A DNA stretch of 64,000 nt from Aquificaceae bacterium. Lineage in GTDB: Bacteria; Aquificota; Aquificia; Aquificales; Aquificaceae. The notes under the pieces are model-generated. The model saw nothing but the letters and a program-made list of their open reading frames with translations. It did no database searches and was not told the origin of the DNA. How positions within the stretch are numbered: position 1 is the stretch's first letter; each line of letters begins with the position of its first letter. The stretch lies in contig JALSHV010000015.1 in the NCBI GenBank assembly GCA_026981975.1, positions 62,001 through 126,000 of the forward strand. The letters are read 5' to 3'. The translations under genes and the position numbers were made by a program. Of this stretch, positions 17,056-25,359 are shown piece after piece.

Positions 17056-18756
17056 TTAGCTTACTTCCACTATTCTTATCATGCCCACATGCATGTGGTA
17101 GAGAAGATGGCAATGAAAAGCCCAATAACCAGGTGCATCTACGAGAACATCTACACAGATTTTCTCCCCCGGTTTTATATTTATCGTGTGCTTACGTGGT
17201 ATAAATTCATTGTTTCCGTTACGAAGATACATCCACATACCGTGTAGGTGAATTGGGTGATCCATCATAGTGTGGTTTACCCATACCATTCTTACCAATT
17301 CTCCGTAACGCCATTTTATAGGGACGGTTGGATCGGAAATCCATTTACCGTTTTCGTAGTTCCAGATGTTCCACATGAATCTTTCCATATTTCCTGTAAA
17401 GTGAATTTCCACGATACGGTCGGGTTCTCTTTTGTAAAGAGCTTCCCACGGCTCATAACTTTTTAAGTCTGCGTAAGTAAGAACTCTGCGGTCACTGTTC
17501 TCTAAACCTACACCTGCTTCGTTTAATCTACATCTCGGATTACGGTTTATCATAGCTGCGTATACACCGAAATTAGGTTCAAGAGAAGAATCACAATTTC
17601 CACATATATTTTCCCTGTGCTTTTGTGTTCTTCCAAAGTGTTTCATTTTTCTTTCAGGAGGAGTGCGTCTTAAAGGGATAAGGGCTTCCATTCCTTCTTG
17701 GGGTGCAAGTGTTCCTCTTACGTATCCGCTTCTGTCCATGGCTTCTGCAAAAATGGTATAGGCTCTGTATTCTTCTGGTTTAACTATAACGTCATAAGTT
17801 TCCGCCACAGCTATTCTGAATTCATCAACCTCTACCGGCTGAACATTCTGTCCATCTGCTTGGACAACAGTCATCTTAAGTCCGGGAATTCTTACATCGT
17901 AGTAAGTCATAGCTGATGCGTTTATAAAGCGAAGTCTTACTCTTTCACCCGGATTGAATAAAGCTGTCCAATTTTCTTCTGCGGTATGTCCGTTCATAAG
18001 AAACAGATAAGTTGCTCCAGTAACATCGGCTATATCTCTGGGAGACATTCTCATACTTCCCCACATCATTCTGTCCTTTAGTGTGGGAATCAAGCCTTGT
18101 TGTCTTATGTCTTCAATCAGATCAAATACTGTTCTCTTGTTGTAGTTAAAGTATCCGTCTTGTTTTTTTAGACGGGACATGATCCATTCGGGATCTTCAA
18201 AGCTCCAATCTGATAAGACTACTACGTATTCTCTGTCGTATTTAATGGGATCCGATTTCTCCGGATATATAACCATAGGACCATAGTGACCTAATTGTTC
18301 TTGAAGTCCCGCATGGCTGTGATACCAGTAAGTTCCGTATTGCCTTAAAGTGAAAGTTGCTGTAAACTTTTCACCGGGTTTTATACCCGGGAAAGTAACA
18401 CCCGGCACTCCGTCCATTTCGTAGGGTAAAAGTATTCCATGCCAGTGAATTGAAGTTATTTCGTTAAGTTCGTTGTATATATTAAATTCAACAGTTTCTC
18501 CTTCTCTCAAAGCTAAAAGCGGGCCAGGCAGGGAATTGTTTATAGCTATACCTGTTCCTTCCTCTTCGTTTATATGAAATATGCGTCTTTTTACAATAAG
18601 ATCGTAAATTTTCTTTCCGTTACTTTCCTTAATATCTGCCAACTCTACTCCGCGCTGAACAACTGAACTTCCCATTACAGGAAAGGGGAGTAACTTTCCT
18701 CCCAGTAAAATACTTCCCGCAATTGCTCCTTTAAGGAATTCCCTTCTTGAAGGCAT
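17056..18756 (-). CDS. copA: Multicopper oxidase, CopA type (Tat-exported)
   Basis: A 566-residue periplasmic multicopper oxidase with a twin-arginine signal (SRREFLKG, residues 3-10). All four copper-ligand motifs are present: H104 and H106 (HWHG), H146 and H148 (HSH), H500, H503 and H505 (HPIHLHG), and HCHLLYHMHVGM (H548, C549, H550, H554, M559). These form the type 1 and trinuclear sites. Family members oxidise Cu(I) to the less toxic Cu(II). The Met-rich repeat seen in Pseudomonas CopA is largely absent. It starts 10 bp after cheB and precedes copB, so the four genes look like one transcript. Confidence 0.93.
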   Translation of the reverse strand: MPSRREFLKGAIAGSILLGGKLLPFPVMGSSVVQRGVELADIKESNGKKIYDLIVKRRIFHINEEEGTGIAINNSLPGPLLALREGETVEFNIYNELNEITSIHWHGILLPYEMDGVPGVTFPGIKPGEKFTATFTLRQYGTYWYHSHAGLQEQLGHYGPMVIYPEKSDPIKYDREYVVVLSDWSFEDPEWIMSRLKKQDGYFNYNKRTVFDLIEDIRQQGLIPTLKDRMMWGSMRMSPRDIADVTGATYLFLMNGHTAEENWTALFNPGERVRLRFINASAMTYYDVRIPGLKMTVVQADGQNVQPVEVDEFRIAVAETYDVIVKPEEYRAYTIFAEAMDRSGYVRGTLAPQEGMEALIPLRRTPPERKMKHFGRTQKHRENICGNCDSSLEPNFGVYAAMINRNPRCRLNEAGVGLENSDRRVLTYADLKSYEPWEALYKREPDRIVEIHFTGNMERFMWNIWNYENGKWISDPTVPIKWRYGELVRMVWVNHTMMDHPIHLHGMWMYLRNGNNEFIPRKHTINIKPGEKICVDVLVDAPGYWAFHCHLLYHMHVGMIRIVEVS

Positions 18757-18766
18757 ATTTCACCTC

Positions 18767-19798
18767 CTATTTTTTAACACTCAAAGATAGCTTTATCAAA
18801 AGCTGTGCCATCTTTTCCTTAGAAACAACGTGATCAACACAGCCCGTTTTTATCGCATTTTCTGGCATAGCCCAAAGTATGGCTGTTCTGGGATCTTCCG
18901 CTACGGTTACACCCCTTCTCTTCTTAACCTCTACAATACCGCGAGATCCGTCGTTTCCCATGCCTGTCATTATCACTCCTACTGTATTTTTTTTGAAAAC
19001 CTTTGCACAAGAGATCAAAAGTAGATCAGCAGAAGGCTTATACAGATAAGAGTTATCTTCCCTGTAGCGAATAACAGCTTTTGTTGGACTGCCTTCCACA
19101 GTCATATGGATTCTTCCCCGAGAGATGTAAATCTTTCCCCCTTTAAGTATTTCTCCTTCTTTTGCTTCGCTTACAGGTATTTTACACAAGGCATTCAGAT
19201 GCCTGGCAAAGGTTGCTGTAAACGTATCAGGCATGTGTATAGCTATAAGAACAGGAGAGGGAAAGTTTTCCGGAAGACGTGGAAGAACATAGTTCAGTGT
19301 TTGGGGTCCTCCCGTGGATATGCCTATAGCTATAACCGGCGGAATATCAAAGTTTCCCAACGGTTCTACAGGAGGAATTTCTGGAATTTCTTTTTTAACT
19401 CTTTTTCCGCTCTGATAAACAGCTCTTACCTTTCCTAAGATTTCTTCTCTGAAAGTAAAGAGTTCCTTGTAATCCGTCGGTTTTGTTATAAAATCAACTG
19501 CTCCCTTATTGAGAGCTTCTATGGTTTCTCTTGCTCCCTCTTTTGTTAAGGCACTGACCATCAGGACTCTACACTGAGGATCAATTCTCATTATGTTTTC
19601 AAGAGCTTCAAGTCCGTCCATGATAGGCATGTTTATATCAAGGGTTACCACATCAGGCTTGAGCTTTCCTACCAGTTCTACAGCTTCCTTTCCATTGGAA
19701 GCTTCCCCTATAACTTCTATATCTTTTGCTGAAGATAAAATTTTTCTTAAGGCTATTCTTATAAAAGGTGAATCGTCTACAATCAAAACCTTTATCAT
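18767..19798 (-). CDS. cheB: Protein-glutamate methylesterase/response regulator
   Basis: CheB demethylates and deamidates chemoreceptors when phosphorylated. The 343-residue protein has an N-terminal receiver domain (phosphoacceptor D54 in TLDINMP) and a C-terminal methylesterase with the catalytic triad S161 (GISTGGP), H188 and D283 (TGMGNDG), close to S164/H190/D286 of E. coli. It overlaps cheR by 4 bp. No cheA, cheW or chemoreceptor gene lies in the window. Its tight link to copA (10-bp gap) is unusual for a chemotaxis gene. Confidence 0.95.
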   Translation of the reverse strand: MIKVLIVDDSPFIRIALRKILSSAKDIEVIGEASNGKEAVELVGKLKPDVVTLDINMPIMDGLEALENIMRIDPQCRVLMVSALTKEGARETIEALNKGAVDFITKPTDYKELFTFREEILGKVRAVYQSGKRVKKEIPEIPPVEPLGNFDIPPVIAIGISTGGPQTLNYVLPRLPENFPSPVLIAIHMPDTFTATFARHLNALCKIPVSEAKEGEILKGGKIYISRGRIHMTVEGSPTKAVIRYREDNSYLYKPSADLLLISCAKVFKKNTVGVIMTGMGNDGSRGIVEVKKRRGVTVAEDPRTAILWAMPENAIKTGCVDHVVSKEKMAQLLIKLSLSVKK

Positions 19799-20598
19799 AA
19801 GTTTTTCCTCTTTCTGTAGAAAAAAAACTTACCTTTCTTAAAGGTTTCAAACAATATCTGAAGCTCCCTGCTTAAAATCTCTGTTGAAGAAAGAACAAGT
19901 ATTCCTTTTTTTTTCATGATTAGAGCTAAATTCTCCAAAGCTATTCTTTTAGAATCAGAATCAAAGTAAATTAAAACATTTCTGCAAAATACAATTCCGA
20001 AGTTCCCACTGAATGGCATGAAGTCCTCTTTACGTATAAGGTTGGCTTGATAAAAATCTACACGCTTTTTTATTTTATCTTTTATACACATTACACTGTC
20101 TTTTAAATATACAAAATCTCTGTAATCAGGCGGTATATCTTTTATTTCTTCACTTTTATATACTCCCTTCCTTGCTTCTTCAAGAACCTTAACATTTATA
20201 TCCATACCTATTATCTTCCCGCTTATACCTTTTTTTTCCATTATCATGGCAAGAGTGTAAGGTTCCTGACCAGTGGAACAACCTACACTTGCGATACTAA
20301 GTGTTGATATATCTTTTATAACTTCCTCAAAAAGGATATCAAGCTGTTCTTTTTCCCTAAAAAAACGCGTTTCTGGCACAGTCATTAAATCTATTAGAGT
20401 TTTTTCCCTTTCAGGAGAAGCTCTGAAGTAGGACACTATCTCTTCAGGAGAGGATACGTTCAAATTAAGATCCTTTATCAGTCTTTCAACTTTGTATTCT
20501 AAGATTTTCATTCTCTCTTCTGGATAGTAATTACCTGTCAGCTCGTATATTACTTTTCTGAGAAGATTTATAAGATCTTTCCTCTGCTCTGCCTTCAC
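19795..20598 (-). CDS. cheR: Chemotaxis protein methyltransferase
   Basis: CheR transfers methyl groups from AdoMet to receptor glutamates. The 267-residue protein has the N-terminal helical domain, the FFREKEQ block, the AdoMet-binding motif SVGCSTGQEPYTLA and the RNVLIYFD block near the C terminus. It starts with GTG at 20598, preceded by a weak AAGGT. The gene is divergent from secA and opens the cheR-cheB-copA-copB run. No TPR repeats or kinase domains are fused, so it resembles a stand-alone CheR. Confidence 0.95.
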   Translation of the reverse strand: MKAEQRKDLINLLRKVIYELTGNYYPEERMKILEYKVERLIKDLNLNVSSPEEIVSYFRASPEREKTLIDLMTVPETRFFREKEQLDILFEEVIKDISTLSIASVGCSTGQEPYTLAMIMEKKGISGKIIGMDINVKVLEEARKGVYKSEEIKDIPPDYRDFVYLKDSVMCIKDKIKKRVDFYQANLIRKEDFMPFSGNFGIVFCRNVLIYFDSDSKRIALENLALIMKKKGILVLSSTEILSRELQILFETFKKGKFFFYRKRKNL

Positions 20599-20607
20599 AC
20601 TGATACC

Positions 20608-20636
20608 TTGCGGTTTTATTTTAAACTATTTAAATT
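20608..20636 (+). promoter_or_regulatory. Predicted sigma70 promoter of secA
   Basis: TTGCGG (20608-20613) and TAAATT (20631-20636) are 17 bases apart; the implied start is close to 20643, just ahead of the AGGAG ribosome-binding site and the secA ATG at 20657. It lies in the 58-bp divergent gap between cheR and secA. Confidence 0.5.
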
Positions 20637-20656
20637 AAAAAACTTAGGAGTTTAAA

Positions 20657-23617
20657 ATGTTAGGGTGGATTGTAAAAAGGATCTTAGGAACAAAGAACGA
20701 AAGAGAAATAAAAAGGTTAAAGCCTTTTGTGAAGAAAGTCAACGAACTTGAGAAGAAATTTGACGAAATGCCCAATTTACAACTTGTGAGAAGAGCGCAG
20801 GAAATTTACGATAGCATAAGACTTCGGGAAGAACTCAAAGAGGAAATCTTGCGAGGAAATATAACCGATGAAGTAATAGAAATCTTTGCTCTTGTCAGAG
20901 AAGCTTCCAAAAGAACCTTGGGATTAAGGCACTTTGACGTTCAGCTTATAGGAGGATTTGTTCTTCATCAAGGAAAAATAGCTGAGATGAAAACAGGTGA
21001 AGGGAAAACCTTGGTTGCCACCCTATCGGCAGCGGTAAACGGTATGACAGATGAAGGAGTTCATATAGTTACAGTTAACGATTATTTAGCACGTAGAGAT
21101 GCTCAGTGGATGGGACCTGTATTCAAATTCTTAGGGCTTGATGTGGGAGTAATAAACTCCGATGGACTGTCCTATAAAGTAGAATGGGCAGATGAAGAAA
21201 GGATAGAAGAGGCAATAGAAAAAGATCTCAGAGTTTGGCCTAAGGGATTCTTTGAAGAAGTTCTTCCATCAGAAAAAGTCAACGTAGAGGCGAAAAAAGC
21301 TTACTTTACTCTTCTGAAGGAAGTTCCGCGTAAGGAAGCTTATAGTGCCAATATAACTTACGGAACCAATAATGAATTCGGGTTTGACTATCTAAGAGAC
21401 AATATGGCTTTTTCAAAGGAAGAAATAGTCCAAGTGAAAGGACATAATTACGCAATAGTGGACGAAGTTGACTCTATTCTTATAGATGAAGCCAGAACAC
21501 CTCTTATAATTTCTGGACCCGCTCAGGTGGATATAGAAATATACAAAATCGCTGACAGAGTTGTAAGGAAACTTAAAAAAGACAAAGATTTTAAAGTAGA
21601 TGAAAAAAACAGAAATATAACCCTTACAGAAGAAGGTATAGCTAAGGTAGAAAGAATGTTGAATGTAGAAAATCTCTACGATTTAAAAAATATAGACTTA
21701 CTTCATGCTATAGTTCAATCAATAAAAGCTCATCACCTCTTCAAAAGAGATGTTCATTACATTGTCAGAGATGGTGAGGTCCTAATAGTTGATGAGTTTA
21801 CCGGTAGAGTCCTTCCGGGAAGACGTTGGTCCGATGGACTTCACCAAGCCATAGAGGTTAAAGAAGGAGTAAAGGTTAAGGAAGAGAATCAGACTCTTGC
21901 TTCAATAACATTTCAGAACTACTTCAAACTTTACAAAAAACTGGCGGGAATGACAGGAACAGCAGAAACGGAAGCCTTAGAGTTCAGAGAAATATACGGA
22001 CTGGAGGTTGTAGTAATCCCTACCCATAAACCTATGATAAGAAAAGATTTACCCGATCTGGTTTATAAAACTAAACGGGAGAAGTGGACTAAGGTAGTGG
22101 AAGAAATACTCCTTAATCACATAATAGGAAGACCTGTTTTAGTAGGAACAGTTTCCATAGAAGATAACGAACAACTATCTTCCCTTCTTAGGGATAGAAA
22201 ACTCCTTAAAAACATTATGGAAAAAAAAGATGTAAAGAAGAATTTGGAAAGTCTTGTGAAGAAATACGGATTATCCCAAGAGGAGATTGAAAGAAAAATT
22301 GAAGAAGTAATTCAAAAAGGAATACCCCATAACGTTCTCAACGCTAAGCATCACGAAAAGGAAGCTTATATAATCGCTCAAGCGGGAAGAGTTGGAGCTG
22401 TTACCATTGCCACAAATATGGCTGGTCGTGGAACAGATATACTACTGGGAGGAAATCCAGAATACTTAGCCAAGGAAATCATAAGTTCAAAAGGAAAGAA
22501 TCCCGAAGAAGCCACACAAGAAGAGTGGAAAAAAGCCTTTGAAGAAGCTTACAAAATAACAGACAGCGAAAAAGAAAAAGTAAGGAAACTGGGAGGACTT
22601 CTTGTTATAGGAACGGAAAGACATGAATCAAGGAGAATAGACAATCAACTAAGAGGTAGATCGGGACGTCAGGGAGATCCTGGAGAATCACGATTTATTC
22701 TGTCCCTTGAAGATGATTTGCTGAGACTCTTCGGTGGTGAGCGTGTTGGCAAGCTGATGGAAATGTTAAAAATTCCAGAAGGAGATCCCATAGAAAGCAG
22801 AATGGTTACCAAAGCAATTCAGAATGCTCAGAAAAGAGTAGAAGCACAAAACTTTCAAATAAGAAAAAGGTTATTTGAATACGACAGTGTAATGAACACT
22901 CAAAGGGAAGTTATTTATTCCCTTAGAAGGGATATCCTTGAAGGGGAAAATTTAAAAGAAGAAATAAAGGAATTCATGAGAGATGTTTTACAAAGAGAAA
23001 TAGATCGCTTTTTGCCAGAAGAAGATCCGGAGTTATGGGAAACAGAAGCTCTTAAAAGTTTTCTAAAGGAATGGACCGGAAGAGACATAGAGATTCCGCA
23101 TGTAAGAGACAAAGAAGAACTTGTTGAACAGCTACACAGAAAACTCATAGAAATCTACAATGACAAAGAAAAGGAAATAGGCACTTCCCAAGCAATGCGG
23201 GAATTGGAAAGGATAATACTTCTCAATATAGTTGACACACTCTGGAGAGAGCATCTACATGTTCTTGATAGACTCAGAGAAGGTATATACTTAAGAGGTT
23301 ACGCCGCGAGAGATCCGCTTGTAGAATACAAAAGGGAAGCCTTTGATCTTTTTGAAGAACTACTTCACAATATAAAGACAAATACGATTTCTGCTTTACT
23401 ACACGTGCAGTTAAAATCTCAAGAAGAAATAGAAGAAGAAAAGGAAATAGAAGGAAGAAAAAGGGAAGAATTACTCAATCAGGCAGTTTACAGCGGTTCG
23501 GAGGGACAAAGAACTAAAGGACCAAGACCTAAAACTCTTAAAGAGCGACTAAGAACAGAAAAACTCAGGAAACAGAAATTAAAAGCGAAACGCCTTCAAC
23601 GAAATAAAGGAGAATGA
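20657..23617 (+). CDS. secA: Preprotein translocase ATPase SecA
   Basis: SecA drives protein export through SecYEG. At 986 residues it is longer than E. coli SecA (901). The Walker A motif is TGEGKT (113-118) and the DEVDSILIDEARTPL block is intact. The extra length is in insertions: about 55 residues after VGVINSDG (roughly 170-225), and about 50 residues in the second nucleotide-binding domain just before IPHNVLNAK. The C terminus is a long Lys/Arg tail without the zinc-binding Cys motif of proteobacterial SecA. A good SD (AGGAG) precedes the ATG. purU overlaps its end by 4 bp. Confidence 0.98.
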   Translation: MLGWIVKRILGTKNEREIKRLKPFVKKVNELEKKFDEMPNLQLVRRAQEIYDSIRLREELKEEILRGNITDEVIEIFALVREASKRTLGLRHFDVQLIGGFVLHQGKIAEMKTGEGKTLVATLSAAVNGMTDEGVHIVTVNDYLARRDAQWMGPVFKFLGLDVGVINSDGLSYKVEWADEERIEEAIEKDLRVWPKGFFEEVLPSEKVNVEAKKAYFTLLKEVPRKEAYSANITYGTNNEFGFDYLRDNMAFSKEEIVQVKGHNYAIVDEVDSILIDEARTPLIISGPAQVDIEIYKIADRVVRKLKKDKDFKVDEKNRNITLTEEGIAKVERMLNVENLYDLKNIDLLHAIVQSIKAHHLFKRDVHYIVRDGEVLIVDEFTGRVLPGRRWSDGLHQAIEVKEGVKVKEENQTLASITFQNYFKLYKKLAGMTGTAETEALEFREIYGLEVVVIPTHKPMIRKDLPDLVYKTKREKWTKVVEEILLNHIIGRPVLVGTVSIEDNEQLSSLLRDRKLLKNIMEKKDVKKNLESLVKKYGLSQEEIERKIEEVIQKGIPHNVLNAKHHEKEAYIIAQAGRVGAVTIATNMAGRGTDILLGGNPEYLAKEIISSKGKNPEEATQEEWKKAFEEAYKITDSEKEKVRKLGGLLVIGTERHESRRIDNQLRGRSGRQGDPGESRFILSLEDDLLRLFGGERVGKLMEMLKIPEGDPIESRMVTKAIQNAQKRVEAQNFQIRKRLFEYDSVMNTQREVIYSLRRDILEGENLKEEIKEFMRDVLQREIDRFLPEEDPELWETEALKSFLKEWTGRDIEIPHVRDKEELVEQLHRKLIEIYNDKEKEIGTSQAMRELERIILLNIVDTLWREHLHVLDRLREGIYLRGYAARDPLVEYKREAFDLFEELLHNIKTNTISALLHVQLKSQEEIEEEKEIEGRKREELLNQAVYSGSEGQRTKGPRPKTLKERLRTEKLRKQKLKAKRLQRNKGE

Positions 23618-24465
23618 AAAGAGCTGTTCTTCTTGTATCATGCCCTGATAGGAAAGGAATAGTAAAAGAGATAGCCTCTTTCATAGCAAATAACAACGGT
23701 AATATAGTTCACTTTGATCAGCATATAGATCCAAATAAAGAAATGTTCTTTGCCCGTGTAGAATGGGATCTAAAAGGTTTTAAACTGAGCGAAGAAAGTA
23801 TAAAAGAAGAATTCAGTTCTGTAGCAGAAAAATTTTCTATGAATTTCTCTATTCATTTCACAGACTATTTACAAAAGGTAGCAATTTTTGTTTCAAAACA
23901 AGGACACTGCTTATACGATTTACTTCAACGCTTCAAAAGCGGTGAGCTTAACGGCAGGGTTGAACTGGTTATAAGCAATCATGAAGATCTAAGATCTGTT
24001 GCAGAATTCTTTGGAGTTCCATACCATCATATACCTAAGCATTCTTCTAATAAGGAATTTGCAGAGAAGAAGGAACTTGAACTTTTAAAGGAGAAAAGAA
24101 TAGACCTTATAGTTCTGGCAAGGTATATGCAAATTCTTTCCAAAGATTTTGTAAGTAAATACGAAAATAAAATTATAAACATACATCACTCTTTTCTTCC
24201 CGCATTTCCGGGTGCAGCTCCTTACAGACGTGCCTATGAAAGAGGGGTAAAAATATTAGGTGCTACCAGCCATTACGTAACAGAAACTTTGGACGAAGGA
24301 CCTATTATAGAACAGGATATTATAAGAGTAAGTCACAGGGATACCTTAGAAGATTTCATACAGAAAGGTAAGGACATAGAAAGAATTGTTCTTGCAAGAG
24401 CTGTAAGATGGCATTTGGAATACAAGGTGCTTGTTTGCGAAAATAAAACAGTGGTATTTAGCTAA
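23614..24465 (+). CDS. purU: Formyltetrahydrofolate deformylase
   Basis: PurU hydrolyses 10-formyl-THF to THF and formate, supplying formate or balancing the one-carbon pool. The 283-residue protein has an N-terminal ACT domain (about residues 4-80) and a C-terminal formyltransferase-fold domain with the catalytic NIHHSFLPAFPG block and the late aspartate in TLDEGPII. The ACT domain separates it from PurN. Its start overlaps the secA stop by 4 bp (ATGA). Confidence 0.95.
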   Translation: MKRAVLLVSCPDRKGIVKEIASFIANNNGNIVHFDQHIDPNKEMFFARVEWDLKGFKLSEESIKEEFSSVAEKFSMNFSIHFTDYLQKVAIFVSKQGHCLYDLLQRFKSGELNGRVELVISNHEDLRSVAEFFGVPYHHIPKHSSNKEFAEKKELELLKEKRIDLIVLARYMQILSKDFVSKYENKIINIHHSFLPAFPGAAPYRRAYERGVKILGATSHYVTETLDEGPIIEQDIIRVSHRDTLEDFIQKGKDIERIVLARAVRWHLEYKVLVCENKTVVFS

Positions 24466-24510
24466 AGAAGAAACTTTTTATCCGAAATATTTACTTTATA
24501 AGGAGGGATT

Positions 24511-25359
24511 ATGAATCTCACACCTGAAATTCTTAACTACCTTGCGGAAAAAAGGGAGTTCGCTGAGATAATTTTAGCTCCTAAAGCATCACCTGTAGAA
24601 AGAAGGGATAAAGGAATAAGTAGAATAATGGATATAATCCTATCTCCTGAAGATATAAGAGATACACTTGTATCCTTAAGATCCCATACTCCCACTTCGC
24701 TCGGACCTTTGGGAAGAGAAGGCTTCTTCTCTTTCGGTTTACCAGATATAGGACGCATAAGGGTTACATACCTTACGCAAAGGGGAAGTTATGTGGTAAG
24801 TATAGTGAAAGTTCCCTTTAATATACCTGAATTCTACAGTATAGTGGCAAGTAAGGAAAAAGCTCAAAGTATCCTAAAAACACTCAGCGATTTGAACGGT
24901 ATAGTTGCAATTATAGGAAAATCCTATGTAGTTCATAATCTGTTTTCTTACTCTTTGCTGAGTGAGATCTGTAACAGAAGATCAGGGCTTATATACGTTC
25001 TTGAAAGACCTATAACTTATCTTATAAGACACAGTAATTCAATAGTTATTCAACGGGAAGTAGGCGTTGATGTAGATTCATTTGATGAGGGAATAGAAGA
25101 AGCACTGTTTTTGAATCCGGAGATAATATACATGAGTGATGTAACTATAAAAGGTGCGCTACACTCAGTAAGGAAGCTTTTTGACATTCCTGTTCTTACA
25201 CTGCTGAGTGTAACTGCTACAAACGTATCAGCTCTTAGAAGAAGTTTTGAAATTTTTCTCAGAGAAGAGTCCAGGGAGGTTTTGAAACTTTTAACCAAAG
25301 TAGTTGAGTTGGAACTAAGTAAAGATGCAAAAATAGATTTTACTGTCAAAGACATTTAA
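24511..25359 (+). CDS. PilT-like secretion-ATPase homologue with a destroyed P-loop (pseudo-ATPase)
   Basis: This 282-residue protein follows the PilT layout, with an N-terminal domain (about 1-110) and a RecA-like domain. ERPITYLIRHSNSIVIQREVGVD (165-187) aligns with the PilT block after Walker A, and LNPEIIYMSDV with Walker B (DPDVILVGEMR in PilT). LLSVTATNVSALRRSFEIF aligns with the His-box region (TLHTNSA). The P-loop is lost: where PilT has GPTGSGKST, this protein reads GKSYVVHNL (136-144), so the lysine and serine that hold the phosphates are gone. The Walker B glutamate is also missing. It probably cannot hydrolyse ATP and may act as a regulatory or structural partner. A strong AAGGAGG precedes the ATG. 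Confidence 0.75.
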   Translation: MNLTPEILNYLAEKREFAEIILAPKASPVERRDKGISRIMDIILSPEDIRDTLVSLRSHTPTSLGPLGREGFFSFGLPDIGRIRVTYLTQRGSYVVSIVKVPFNIPEFYSIVASKEKAQSILKTLSDLNGIVAIIGKSYVVHNLFSYSLLSEICNRRSGLIYVLERPITYLIRHSNSIVIQREVGVDVDSFDEGIEEALFLNPEIIYMSDVTIKGALHSVRKLFDIPVLTLLSVTATNVSALRRSFEIFLREESREVLKLLTKVVELELSKDAKIDFTVKDI

